A DNA stretch of 64,000 bases from Microbacterium sp. EYE_78 (GTDB taxonomy: Bacteria > Actinomycetota > Actinomycetes > Actinomycetales > Microbacteriaceae): the NCBI RefSeq assembly GCF_023149035.1, contig NZ_JAHXMY010000001.1:186001-250000 (forward strand). The letters are read 5' to 3'. Shown here one piece after another: positions 17,165 to 25,401 of the stretch (positions are counted from its first letter, which is position 1; each line of letters opens with the position of its first letter). A model generated the notes under the pieces. That model was not told the DNA's origin. It saw only the letters and a list, made by a program, of their open reading frames with translations, and ran no database searches. The position numbers were made by a program, and so were the translations under genes.

Positions 17165-18169
17165 ATGACCCACTCCCTCACCGGCGCATCGACCATCGGC
17201 GAATGGCTCGACAGCGAGACCGGCGGCCCCCTGCTGCGAGGGCTGCTCGCGGCATCCGGCTCATCCGAGGACGCTCTGGCCCCGGTCCGCGGCCTTCCCT
17301 TGCAGCAGCTGGTCGCCCTCAGCCAGGGCCAGATGCCGCAGTCCGTCATCGACGACCTCGTGCTCCGCGCGAACGACGGCGTCATGCCCGCCGCCCCCGA
17401 GGCCGCCTCGGACGAGCCGACCTGGGCGGGCCGCTTCGCGGGGAAGACCGTCGTCGTCACCGGCGCCGCTTCGGGCATCGGCCGCGCGACCGCAGCCCGC
17501 GTCGCCCGGGAGGGCGGCCGGGTGATCGCGACGGACATCTCCGCCGACCGCCTCGCGGAGTTCGCTGCTTCGATGCCGGATGCCGACATCGTGCCGGTGG
17601 CGGGAGATGTCACCACGCAGGACTCCGTCGACGCCATCGTCGAGGCGGCCGGGGGTCGCATCGACGCGCTGGCCAACGTGGCCGGCATCAACGACGACTT
17701 CTCGCCGCTCGCGGAGACGAGCGACGCGATATGGGAGCGCGTGATGGCCGTCAACGTGACGGGACCGTTCAAGCTGACGCGGGCCGTGCTCCCGTCGATG
17801 CTCGCCGCGGGGCGCGGGTCCGTCGTCAACGTCGCATCCGAGGCTGCACTGCGCGGCAGCGCGTCGGGAAACGCCTACACGACGAGCAAGCACGCAGTGA
17901 TCGGCCTGACCAAGAGTGCCGCCGTGATGTACGGCCCGCAGGGCATCCGGGTGAACGCCGTCGCGCCGGGAGGGGTGGCCACCGGCATCCCGTTCCCCCC
18001 GAACGTCTCGGCGTACGGTCAGGAGCGGCTCGGCCAGTTCCACGGCAGCATCCCGTCAGTCGCCACGGCCGAGCAGATCGCGGCGTCGATCACCTTCCTG
18101 CTGTCCGACGACGGTGTGAACATCAACGGTGCGGTGCTGGCCAGCGACGGCGGCTGGTCCGCACAGTAG
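17165..18169 (+). CDS. SDR family oxidoreductase with N-terminal extension
   Basis: 334-residue NAD(P)-dependent dehydrogenase. The classical short-chain fold starts near residue 93: cofactor motif TGAASGIG (99-106), NVAG (171-174), Ser225, Tyr238 and Lys242 (NAYTTSKHAV), and a typical C-terminus INGAVLASDGGWSAQ. The first 90 residues are an extra, mostly helical part (STIGEWLDSETGGPLLRGLL) not found in ordinary members. GGAAGGA precedes ATG 17165. It is divergent from a TetR gene that probably regulates it. The substrate is unknown; the sugar-rich surroundings suggest a carbohydrate or alcohol. Confidence 0.88.
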   Translation: MTHSLTGASTIGEWLDSETGGPLLRGLLAASGSSEDALAPVRGLPLQQLVALSQGQMPQSVIDDLVLRANDGVMPAAPEAASDEPTWAGRFAGKTVVVTGAASGIGRATAARVAREGGRVIATDISADRLAEFAASMPDADIVPVAGDVTTQDSVDAIVEAAGGRIDALANVAGINDDFSPLAETSDAIWERVMAVNVTGPFKLTRAVLPSMLAAGRGSVVNVASEAALRGSASGNAYTTSKHAVIGLTKSAAVMYGPQGIRVNAVAPGGVATGIPFPPNVSAYGQERLGQFHGSIPSVATAEQIAASITFLLSDDGVNINGAVLASDGGWSAQ

Positions 18170-18174
18170 GCGCG

Positions 18175-19641
18175 TCAGCCTTGAGTCGGGTCGTACCCGA
18201 CGGAGCGCAGGCGGAAGCCCCCTTCGACGGCGCGGACGCCCACGACGCGGCCGGTGAACCCGCCCGCCACCTCGGTCGAGAGGTACCGACCGTCGAGGCG
18301 GCCGAGGTCGTGCTCGACACCGGCCTGGACGACGGCGAGTCGGATGTCATCGGGACCCTGCGTCGTCGCCTGGACGGAGCGCACCACGACGCGCACCGCA
18401 CCACCATCCAGCCCGACGGCGTCGGTGAGCGGGAGCTCCAGAGAGCCGATGCGCGCGACGGCGACGGCGGACCCGTCCGATACCCGGGCCTCCACCCAGT
18501 GATCGTCGTCCAGACGGAGCAGGATTCCCGCGACGCCGTCGACGCCGTCGACCTCAGCGCTGAACGTCCAGTGCGCGTCCGTCACCCGGGCGACCACGGC
18601 GGTCATCGCGCGAGACGACCCGGCGGCGGTCCGGATGAGCGTCCCGGATGCATCGTGGCCGCCGATCTGGTCGTCGACGGCCAGACCGGGCGACACCCAC
18701 CGCGGGTGCAGCGGACCCGCAAGGTCGTCGGAGAACGAGCGACCGACGCTCGGGACCGTGAAGTGGTCCTCGTCGAAGACCGGCCACTCGTGCTCCCACC
18801 GCACACCTGCGAGGAAGGTCTCACGCCCGTTCACGTGGAACATCGGGGTGATCCCCCGGGGGCGGACCGCCAGGTAGACCGCCGCCCACTCCCCCGTCGG
18901 CGTCTCGACGAGATCGGCGTGCCCCGTGTTCTGCACCGGGTGGGAGGTGCTGCGATGCGTGAACACCGGGTTGGTGGGCGCGGCCACGAACGGCCCGCGC
19001 GGGCTCTGCGACCGAGCCACCGTCACGGCGTGGCCGCGCTCGGTGCCGCCCTCGGCGATCACGAGGTACCACCAGCCGTCGTGCAGATACAGATGCGGCG
19101 CCTCGGGAAAGGCGAGACCGGTGCCACCCCAGACCCGGTAGGGCCCTTCCAGCACGGTCCCGCTCTCGATGTCGACGCGCGCTTGGGCGATGCCGCGCAT
19201 CGCGGGGGCGGTCGAGCAGTAGGTCACGTAACAGTCGTCCCCGTCCCATGCGAGGTCGGGATCGATGCCCGGCAGCCCCTCGACACGGCGCAACGGAGAC
19301 CATGGTCCCGCCGGATGCGTCGCCGAGGTGAGCACCTGCCCCGTGGCACTCGCGACGTCGGTGGTGATGATCCAGAAAGTCCCATTCCGATGCCGGATCG
19401 TGGGCGCGTAGACACCGCCGCTGGATGCCGCATGGCCCGGCACCCAGTCCTGCGCCGCCGAGAAGGCGTTGCCGATCTGCGTCCACGACCGCAGGTCGCG
19501 ACTGTGCCACACCGGGATACCAGGCGAGTACTCGAAGGACGAGTTGACGAGGTAGTAGTCCTCGCCGGCACGGCAGATGCTCGGATCGGGGTGGAAGCCC
19601 GGGATGATCGGCTCGAGCGAGGCGGGGAGGGTGCTGCTCAC
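18175..19641 (-). CDS. GH43 family glycoside hydrolase (beta-xylosidase/arabinofuranosidase)
   Basis: 488-residue five-bladed beta-propeller enzyme. The catalytic base is Asp19 in PGFHPDPSICRAGEDYYL; GGVYAPTIRH, GIDPDLAWDGDDCYVTYCS and the acid motif FPEAPHLYLHDGWWYLV follow. A C-terminal beta-sandwich (about 300-488) is typical of the xylosidase-like subgroup. No signal peptide, so it works on imported oligosaccharides. The GTG start at 19641 has AGGAGT upstream. It stands alone on its strand and converges on the SDR gene. Which linkage it cuts cannot be told from sequence alone. Confidence 0.88.
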   Translation of the reverse strand: MSSTLPASLEPIIPGFHPDPSICRAGEDYYLVNSSFEYSPGIPVWHSRDLRSWTQIGNAFSAAQDWVPGHAASSGGVYAPTIRHRNGTFWIITTDVASATGQVLTSATHPAGPWSPLRRVEGLPGIDPDLAWDGDDCYVTYCSTAPAMRGIAQARVDIESGTVLEGPYRVWGGTGLAFPEAPHLYLHDGWWYLVIAEGGTERGHAVTVARSQSPRGPFVAAPTNPVFTHRSTSHPVQNTGHADLVETPTGEWAAVYLAVRPRGITPMFHVNGRETFLAGVRWEHEWPVFDEDHFTVPSVGRSFSDDLAGPLHPRWVSPGLAVDDQIGGHDASGTLIRTAAGSSRAMTAVVARVTDAHWTFSAEVDGVDGVAGILLRLDDDHWVEARVSDGSAVAVARIGSLELPLTDAVGLDGGAVRVVVRSVQATTQGPDDIRLAVVQAGVEHDLGRLDGRYLSTEVAGGFTGRVVGVRAVEGGFRLRSVGYDPTQG

Positions 19642-19777
19642 GTGACTCCTGTCGCGGGGATGCCTCGCTTCGAGGAGCGGGACGGCCTGATGCTCATGAC
19701 CTGAGTCACAGTACCGGCGTCGCGCAGTCCCGACGGGTCCGCGACCCGCGCCGGTTCACGGAACCCCCGGACACAAC

Positions 19778-19805
19778 AAAACCCCCGGGTGGAGCCGGGG
19801 GTTTT
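19778..19805 (-). terminator. Intrinsic terminator of the tRNA unit
   Basis: Perfect 11-bp stem AAAACCCCCGG / CCGGGGGTTTT with a 6-base loop, starting 4 bases past the 3' end of tRNA-Met. Read on the minus strand it ends in TTTTGTTG, a canonical factor-independent terminator. Confidence 0.92.
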
Positions 19806-19808
19806 GCG

Positions 19809-19882
19809 TAGCGGGAGCGGGGCTTGAACCCGCGACCTCACGATTATGAGTCGTGCGCTCTCACCAACTGAGCTACCCCGCC
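19809..19882 (-). tRNA. tRNA-Met (CAT)
   Basis: 74-nt cloverleaf on the minus strand. Acceptor GGCGGGG pairs with TCCCGCT (G-U at both ends), anticodon arm CACGA-CTCATAA-TCGTG gives anticodon CAT, and the T arm is GCGGG-TTCAAGC-CCCGC. The A discriminator and paired first position (G-U) suit the elongator rather than the initiator; a lysidine-modified Ile tRNA cannot be strictly excluded. CCA is not encoded. Confidence 0.93.
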
Positions 19883-19905
19883 ACGAGCATCCGAGAGATG
19901 CTGCG

Positions 19906-19977
19906 AGCCCCGAGTCAGGATTGAACTGACGACCCCTTCCTTACCATGGAAGTGCTCTGCCACTGAGCTATCGGGGC
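19906..19977 (-). tRNA. tRNA-Thr (GGT)
   Basis: 72-nt cloverleaf. Acceptor GCCCCGA/TCGGGGC is perfect, the anticodon arm CTTCC-ATGGTAA-GGAAG gives GGT, and the T arm contains GTTCAATCC. The discriminator is T. It lies 23 bases upstream of tRNA-Met on the same strand, so both are probably cut from one transcript. Confidence 0.94.
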
Positions 19978-20005
19978 GTGCTGCCCGCACGCGGGCAACT
20001 AGAAG

Positions 20006-20014
20006 AGGATACCA
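20006..20014 (-). promoter_or_regulatory. Extended -10 promoter element for the tRNA-Thr/tRNA-Met unit
   Basis: On the minus strand TGG-TATCCT, an extended -10, ends about 28 bases before the tRNA-Thr 5' end. No convincing -35 hexamer is present, which fits an extended -10 promoter. Confidence 0.5.
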
Positions 20015-20042
20015 GAACCGCGGCATCCGCCATGACACCGGG

Positions 20043-21500
20043 TCAGTCCTCGGTGTGCTCCTTGAGCCACGGAACGGGGTCGATCCGGGTGGTGCCGCCG
20101 AGCAGCACCTCGAGGTGCAGGTGCGCCCCGGTGGACTTGCCCGTGCTGCCGACCTGGCCGATGACCTGGCCGGCCTCGACCGTCTCGCCGGGCGAGACGC
20201 GGAGCGAGCCGTACTGCATGTGCCCGTAGCGGGTGGAGACGAGCTCGCCGTCGATGATGTGATCGATGACGACCGTGACGCCGTAGTCCCCGCCGGCCTC
20301 GGTCGCGATGCGGACCGTGCCGCCGGCGACGGCGTGGATCTCGGCGCCTGCGCCGGGCGTGAAGTCGGTGCCGTGGTGGGCCCGCGAGAACTTCGAGAGG
20401 TACGAGGTCGATCCGAATTGCGCCGAGATCGGCACCCCGACGGGGAACGGCCACTGGACGGCGGCGGTCGAGTCGTTGACCCAGGTGCCGGCGAACTGGG
20501 TGACACCAGCATCGGCGGCGACGTCGCGCATCGACTCGATGCCGTACTCGTCCGAGCGCTCGAGGTCGATCGACTTCACGTCGGATGCCGCGACGTACGC
20601 CTGGATCTCGGGCTCATCGGCATCGGCGGCCGGAGCGACCAGCGAGATGTCGCTGCGGACCTCCTGGCCGAAGGCGCCGACGGCGAGGACCGGGGTCGTC
20701 GTCCCGACGGCGAGGAGTCCGACGACACCGACGACGCTCACGGAGAAGGATGCCGCGGCCATGCGCTTCAGCGCGACCTTGCCGCGACGCGGGCGGACCG
20801 CTGCGGCCGACCGCACTCGGGTGGTCTGCTGCCGACGCTCGTCGGCCTCGACGGCGGCGCGGGCGACCTGCACGGGTGTCTCTCCCGTGAAGGAGAAGAC
20901 CTTGGCGGCCGCCTCGAACTCGTCGATCAGCTCGGCGTCCGACGCGTCGGCAGCGACGTGCGTCGAATCCGCGGCGGGCAGGACGATCGTCTCGTCCAGG
21001 AATGCGGGAGCCTGCGGGACCGACGGGATGTCGGCGTCGACTCGGCGGGTGGATCGGGTCCGGCGGCGGGTCGGCAGGGCCGTCGCGGCGGCCTCGGCGA
21101 CAACGGCCTCGGGGAGTGAGACGGCCGCAGCGGCGGGTGCAGGCGCGAGCGCATCGGCTGCAGACGCATCGGCGACCGCGGGTCGCGTACGACGGCGGCG
21201 CGTCGGTACCTGCGCGGCGGCCGCAGCCTTGGCCTCGTCGACAGCCTTCGCGAACGCGATGACCTCACCCATCGCCGCGACCGCCAGGACGGCGGCGCCC
21301 TCGGCAGCGTTCTCCGTCACGGAGTCGCCAGCCGGCGCAGCCGACGCCTGTCCGCCCTCCGCGTCATGCGCGACGGCGTCGGAGGGGCGGCCGGCTCGGC
21401 GGCGAAGCTCGGCACGCGTCAGCGGCACGGCGTCGGACGCGGCGGGTCGCCGGTCACGACGCGCGCCGACGGCGCCGGTCGTGGGGATCTCGAGGGTCAA
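20043..21500 (-). CDS. M23 family metallopeptidase (LytM-type), membrane-anchored
   Basis: 485-residue cell-wall peptidase candidate. A long Ala-rich cytoplasmic part with RRRRTRPAV and RRRTRSTRR patches is followed by one membrane helix (SFSVSVVGVVGLLAVGTTTP, near 255) and an outside C-terminal M23 domain with zinc ligands His375/Asp379 (HHGTDF) and the HLH motif His460/His462 (GAHLHLEV). All catalytic residues are present. The start is uncertain: TTG 21500 gives MTLEIPTTGAVGARRDRR, and no better ATG or GTG is in frame upstream. The likely role is peptidoglycan remodelling at the cell surface. Confidence 0.87.
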   Translation of the reverse strand: MTLEIPTTGAVGARRDRRPAASDAVPLTRAELRRRAGRPSDAVAHDAEGGQASAAPAGDSVTENAAEGAAVLAVAAMGEVIAFAKAVDEAKAAAAAQVPTRRRRTRPAVADASAADALAPAPAAAAVSLPEAVVAEAAATALPTRRRTRSTRRVDADIPSVPQAPAFLDETIVLPAADSTHVAADASDAELIDEFEAAAKVFSFTGETPVQVARAAVEADERRQQTTRVRSAAAVRPRRGKVALKRMAAASFSVSVVGVVGLLAVGTTTPVLAVGAFGQEVRSDISLVAPAADADEPEIQAYVAASDVKSIDLERSDEYGIESMRDVAADAGVTQFAGTWVNDSTAAVQWPFPVGVPISAQFGSTSYLSKFSRAHHGTDFTPGAGAEIHAVAGGTVRIATEAGGDYGVTVVIDHIIDGELVSTRYGHMQYGSLRVSPGETVEAGQVIGQVGSTGKSTGAHLHLEVLLGGTTRIDPVPWLKEHTED

Positions 21501-21626
21501 ACGTGCGGGCTCTCGGGTAGAGCGGCTGGGCGGCCGCGGCTTCAGGTCTACAGTCCTCCGCTCGGGCAGCGAAGGTAACGATCAGATAACCACGCTACAC
21601 GACGGCGCTGAAAAAGGCATGTGCAC

Positions 21627-22418
21627 TCACACTCCGGCGATCCGCTCGGCGATCCGGTCGTGCAGATCCGCTCGGGCGGCGATGGTCATCTCGCTGCCGG
21701 GGCGGCCACCGGGCGAGCCTGAGATCCGTCCCCCCGCCTCGACCACGAGCAGGGCGCCGGCGGCGTGATCCCACGGCTGCAGACCCCGTTCGAAGTAGCC
21801 GTCCAGCCGGCCCGCCGCGACATACGCGAGGTCCAGCGCGGCCGACCCGGCGCGGCGCAGGTCGCGCAGCAACGGCATCACGGCCGCGACGCGCGCGAGG
21901 TCGCCCGCGTGATACTTCGGGTCGTAGCCGAAGCCGGTGGCGACCAGGGCACCCGCGTCGCCGGGTTCCGACACGGAGAGACGGGTCGAGCCGTGCCACG
22001 CGCCGCCGCCGCGGACGGCGTGGAACACCTCCCCCGTCACCGGGTTGTGCACGGCCGCTGCTTCGGCGATCCAGTCGGTCGGCGTCGGGTCGCCGGTGAC
22101 GGCCGCGATGCTGACGGCGTAGTGAGGCATTCCGTAGGCGTAGTTCACCGTGCCGTCGATCGGATCGACCACCCACGTGATGCCCGACGAGCCCCGTTCC
22201 GCACCGGACTCCTCACCGAGGAAGCCGTCCTCGGGCCTGTCCTCCGACAGCCGGGCGCGGATGAGCGTCTCGACCTCCCGGTCGGCCTCGGTCACGATGT
22301 CGGCGATCGCGGACTTCGTCGCGGCGATCGCGACGCCCTCCTGTCGCCGTCGACGCGCGAGCTCGCCCGCTTCCCGGGCGATGTCGATGGCGAGGTCGGC
22401 GAGCGCGGCGGCATCCAT
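21627..22418 (-). CDS. Inositol monophosphatase family protein
   Basis: 263-residue metal-dependent sugar or inositol phosphatase. The signature is complete: FLGEESG (Glu ligand), WVVDPIDGTVNYAYGMPHYA (the D-x-x-D-G-T metal and phosphate site) and LQPWDHAAGALLVVEAGG near the C-terminus (WD-x-A-A-G). ATG 22418 is preceded by GGAGG at 2 bases and by TAGCGT at 7 bases, pointing to a leaderless start. Upstream open frame is a shadow of the divergent FAD gene. It could act on inositol-1-phosphate, histidinol phosphate or a nucleotide; sequence does not decide. Confidence 0.88.
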   Translation of the reverse strand: MDAAALADLAIDIAREAGELARRRRQEGVAIAATKSAIADIVTEADREVETLIRARLSEDRPEDGFLGEESGAERGSSGITWVVDPIDGTVNYAYGMPHYAVSIAAVTGDPTPTDWIAEAAAVHNPVTGEVFHAVRGGGAWHGSTRLSVSEPGDAGALVATGFGYDPKYHAGDLARVAAVMPLLRDLRRAGSAALDLAYVAAGRLDGYFERGLQPWDHAAGALLVVEAGGRISGSPGGRPGSEMTIAARADLHDRIAERIAGV

Positions 22419-22425
22419 GGCCTCC

Positions 22426-22444
22426 ACGCTACGCCCGCTAGGTT
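22426..22444. promoter_or_regulatory. Divergent leaderless promoters
   Basis: TAGCGT on the minus strand (22426-22431) and TAGGTT on the plus strand (22439-22444) each end 7 bases before a start codon (22418 and 22452). The two genes have only 33 bases between them, so there is no room for ordinary leaders. Confidence 0.6.
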
Positions 22445-22451
22445 GAGCACC

Positions 22452-24020
22452 ATGACCGCCATCCGAGACGTCGTCATCGTCGGCGGAGGGCACAACGCCC
22501 TCGTCGCCGCGGCCTACCTCGCACGAGCCGGACGCTCTGTGACCGTGCTCGAGCGGGACGATCACGTCGGCGGCGCCGCCGTCTCCGAACGCCCCTGGGC
22601 GGGCGTCGACGCGCGCCTGTCGCGGTACTCGTACCTCGTGAGCCTTCTGCCTCGCACGGTGATGGACGACCTCGGCCTCGACATCCGGCTGCGCCGCCGG
22701 CGCTACTCCTCCTATACGCCGATGCCGGACGATCCCGCGCGGGGCGTCCTCATCGACGGAGGGGATGCCGCAGCCACCGCCGCGAGCATCGAGCACGCCA
22801 CGGGCGACCCGGGCGAGGCCGCGCGGGTCGCCGCCTTCTCCGATCGGCTCGCGCCCCTCGGCCGCGGCCTGTTCCCGACGATCACCGAGCCCCTCTCCGC
22901 CGAGCGCGACGCGCGGCGCCGAGTCGGCGACGACGGCCTCTGGGACGCCGTCACCGCCCGCCCGCTGGGCGAGCTGATCCGCTCGTCGCTGTCGAGCGAC
23001 GTCGCTCGGGGCATCGCCTTCACCGACGGTCTGATCGGGACCTTCTCCCGCTCCGACGACCCGTCGCTGCGCCAGAACCGCTGCTTCCTGTACCACGTGA
23101 TCGGCGGCGGCACCGGCGACTGGGACGTGCCGATCGGCGGCATGGGCGCCGTCAGCGCATCCCTCGAGCGGGCCGCACGGGCTGCGGGCGCCGAGATCCG
23201 CACGGGCGCCGACGTGGTGGCCGTGTCACCCGACGGCGAAGTGACACTGGCGGACGGCGAGCGGGTCGGTGCGCGGGTCGTGCTCAGCGGCGTCGGGGCG
23301 TCCGTCCTCGACCGGCTCATCCGCGCAGCGGGTGCGCCTGGGGGGGACGTCGCCGCGCCGGAGGGCGCGCAGATCAAGGTGAACATGCTGCTGCGCCGGC
23401 TCCCGCGCCTGCGCGACACGACGGTCGACCCGCGTGCCGCGTTCGCGGGGACCTTTCACATCAACGAGACGCTGACCCAGTTGGATGCCGCCCACGACCG
23501 CGCCGAGGCAGGGGGCATCCCCGATCCCCTGCCGGCGGAGATCTACTGCCACTCCCTCACCGACCCCTCGATCCTCGGGGAGGAGCTGCGAGCGAGCGGC
23601 GCGCAGACCCTCACCCTCTTCGGACTGCAGGTGCCGCACCGGCTCGTGACCTCGGGTGCGGCGGACCGGTCGACGCTGCTCGCGGCCGCGCAGTCGTCGC
23701 TGGATTCCGTGCTCGCCGAAGCCATCGCGGACGTCGTCTTCGAGGCGCCCGACGGCTCGCCGTGCATCGAGGCCCGGACGACCGGCGATCTCGAGGAGTC
23801 GCTCGGGATGATGGGCGGCGACATCTTCCACGGTGATCTGTCGTGGCCGTGGGCTGACGACGACGAACCGCTCGAGACGCCCGCCGAGCGGTGGGGCGTC
23901 TCGAGCGGTCACGAGCGTGTGCTGCTGTGCGGGTCCAGCGCACGGCGCGGCGGCGCCGTCAGCGGCATCGGCGGTCACAACGCCGCGATGGCGGCACTCG
24001 AACTGCTGTCGCGCGGCTGA
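22452..24020 (+). CDS. FAD-dependent oxidoreductase, phytoene-desaturase-like (PYROXD2 type)
   Basis: 522-residue flavoprotein. The N-terminal dinucleotide fold is VVIVGGGHNALVAAAYLARA with VLERDDHVGGAA, and the C-terminal FAD motif is LLCGSSARRGGAVSGIGGHN. The length and VIGGGTGDWDVPIGGMG segment resemble the NAD(P)/FAD oxidoreductases related to carotenoid desaturases and PYROXD2. No carotenoid genes are nearby, so a desaturase role is not supported by context. TAGGTT ends 7 bases before the ATG, suggesting a leaderless mRNA. Confidence 0.85.
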   Translation: MTAIRDVVIVGGGHNALVAAAYLARAGRSVTVLERDDHVGGAAVSERPWAGVDARLSRYSYLVSLLPRTVMDDLGLDIRLRRRRYSSYTPMPDDPARGVLIDGGDAAATAASIEHATGDPGEAARVAAFSDRLAPLGRGLFPTITEPLSAERDARRRVGDDGLWDAVTARPLGELIRSSLSSDVARGIAFTDGLIGTFSRSDDPSLRQNRCFLYHVIGGGTGDWDVPIGGMGAVSASLERAARAAGAEIRTGADVVAVSPDGEVTLADGERVGARVVLSGVGASVLDRLIRAAGAPGGDVAAPEGAQIKVNMLLRRLPRLRDTTVDPRAAFAGTFHINETLTQLDAAHDRAEAGGIPDPLPAEIYCHSLTDPSILGEELRASGAQTLTLFGLQVPHRLVTSGAADRSTLLAAAQSSLDSVLAEAIADVVFEAPDGSPCIEARTTGDLEESLGMMGGDIFHGDLSWPWADDDEPLETPAERWGVSSGHERVLLCGSSARRGGAVSGIGGHNAAMAALELLSRG

Positions 24021-24022
24021 AC

Positions 24023-25105
24023 TCAGCTCTGCGGCGGCACGGGCGGCGCCGGAGGGACGTCCGGCGTGCCGGGCAGCGGCGGGACCGGGGGCGCCGGCCG
24101 TTCGGGTGCTCCGGGGGCCGCGGGCGGATCCTGCGGGGCGGCCGGGGGCTCGGGTGCGCTCGCGCTCGTCGCGACCGGCGGCTGGGACGCGTGGGGAGCG
24201 CCGGCGGCGCCGTACGGCTGCTGCGGATAGGTCGGCCAGCCCGTGTAGTAGGCGTTCCAGTCCGGCGAGCCGTCGGGCATGACCGGGAGGGGCGTGCGTC
24301 CATCCGCGTACGTCGGCCACGCCTGCGGCTGCGCGGGGGCCTGCTGCGGGTAGGCGTGGTGCCCGTAGTCCGGCTGGCCGTGCGCAGGCTGTGCGTACGC
24401 CTGCGCCCCGGCACCCTGCGACGCGGAGCCCTGTGCCGGCTGCGGCGCGTACTGCGCGTCGGAGTACGGCGAGACCGCCGGGCGCGGCCGCTTCGGCGCG
24501 AAGAGCGCGTTGACGAGCGGGACGAGTGCCGTGCCGACCGCAGCGAGGATCGCGAGGGACACCACCACACGCCAGTAGATGTCGCGGAACTCCACGAACT
24601 CGGCGAGCATCAGCGCCAGCACCAGCATGAGGGCGAGGATCACGACCAGGCCCATCGTCACGTAGGTGACGATGCTCGTGAAGGTGGTCTGGTGACGTGC
24701 GTAGGCCTTCGCGAACAGCCGGATGTGGAGGAGCGCCCCCTGCAGGATCAGCACGATCAGCAGGAACGTGAAGAACCGCTGGATGCCGACGCCGAACGCG
24801 TCGTCATCCTCCGGCATCCAGATCAGGAACGCCCCGACGAGCAGTGCGAGGACCCACGACACCATGCTCGCGAGGGCGAACCACGCGGGGCGGCGGGCGG
24901 CGAGGGACGACTCGAGGATCGCGATGCCCGCGAACCCCGCCAGGAGCAGGATGGTCATGAACGCCCGCTCGACGATTCCGTTCGAATCGCCGACGATGAC
25001 CCAGACCACGCAGACCAGGGCTGCGGCGATCAGGGCGCCGATCGCCACCCAGATGGCCGCGCGGAAGATCTTGCTCGATCGGGGGGCGGTGATCGGTTCG
25101 CTCAT
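24023..25105 (-). CDS. Hypothetical membrane protein with Pro-rich tail
   Basis: About 360 residues, no family recognised. Five membrane helices occupy the first 190 residues (AAIWVAIGALIAAALVCVVW, AFMTILLLAGFAGIAILES, WVLALLVGAFLIWM, FFTFLLIVLILQGALLHI, LVVILALMLVLALMLAE) and perhaps a sixth. The rest is low complexity, rich in Pro, Gln, Ala and Tyr (PQQAPAQPQAWP; PPVPPQS end), probably disordered and cytoplasmic. The start at 25105 is preferred to ATG 25114 because AAGGG is then 9 bases upstream. It converges with the FAD gene with 2 bases between stops. Confidence 0.75.
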   Translation of the reverse strand: MSEPITAPRSSKIFRAAIWVAIGALIAAALVCVVWVIVGDSNGIVERAFMTILLLAGFAGIAILESSLAARRPAWFALASMVSWVLALLVGAFLIWMPEDDDAFGVGIQRFFTFLLIVLILQGALLHIRLFAKAYARHQTTFTSIVTYVTMGLVVILALMLVLALMLAEFVEFRDIYWRVVVSLAILAAVGTALVPLVNALFAPKRPRPAVSPYSDAQYAPQPAQGSASQGAGAQAYAQPAHGQPDYGHHAYPQQAPAQPQAWPTYADGRTPLPVMPDGSPDWNAYYTGWPTYPQQPYGAAGAPHASQPPVATSASAPEPPAAPQDPPAAPGAPERPAPPVPPLPGTPDVPPAPPVPPQS

Positions 25106-25196
25106 CCTCGACATCCCTTCGGCGGGGTCCTCCCCCGCGACGCCCCCATCCTGTCAGACGGGCCGCGTCCGAGTCCTGCCGTCCGCCCAAATGCAG

Positions 25197-25229
25197 AAGG
25201 ACCGCAGAGGGTTCTCTGCGGTCCTTTTC
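25197..25229 (-). terminator. Intrinsic terminator after tRNA-Tyr
   Basis: Perfect 13-bp stem (25197-25209 with 25214-25226) with loop GGTT, immediately 3' of tRNA-Tyr on the minus strand. T bases flank one side only in the plus direction, so it may stop transcription both ways. Confidence 0.88.
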
Positions 25230-25231
25230 TG

Positions 25232-25313
25232 TGGCGAGTGAGGGATTCGAACCCCCGAATGCAATGCAGTCTGATTTACAGTCAGATCCCTTTGGCCGCT
25301 TGGGTAACTCGCC
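25232..25313 (-). tRNA. tRNA-Tyr (GTA)
   Basis: 82-nt type II tRNA with a long variable arm. Acceptor GGCGAGT/ACTCGCC is perfect, the anticodon arm TCTGA-CTGTAAA-TCAGA gives GTA, and the T arm holds GGTTCGAATCC. Discriminator A; CCA not encoded. Confidence 0.95.
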
Positions 25314-25362
25314 AGGTGCGCACCCGCCCGGCTTTCTCAGTCGACCGGAGGCGCGATCACCC

Positions 25363-25390
25363 ATCCTACCCTCACCGGGGCCGGTGGGAA
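25363..25390 (-). promoter_or_regulatory. Candidate promoter for tRNA-Tyr
   Basis: On the minus strand TTCCCA (25385-25390) and TAGGAT (25363-25368) are 16 bases apart, 49 bases upstream of the tRNA. The -35 is weak. Confidence 0.4.
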
Positions 25391-25401
25391 AAACCAGCCC
25401 G

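Noticed and set aside
17203..19704. 833-codon plus-strand open frame over the SDR and GH43 genes
   Set aside because: It shadows two clear enzymes and has no protein-like features.
19809..19977. Integrated element at the tRNA genes
   Set aside because: No integrase gene and no repeated tRNA 3' end was seen; neighbouring genes look native in composition.
22452..24020. Carotenoid phytoene desaturase
   Set aside because: The fold is related, but no phytoene synthase or other carotenoid gene is near, so only a general FAD oxidoreductase is called.
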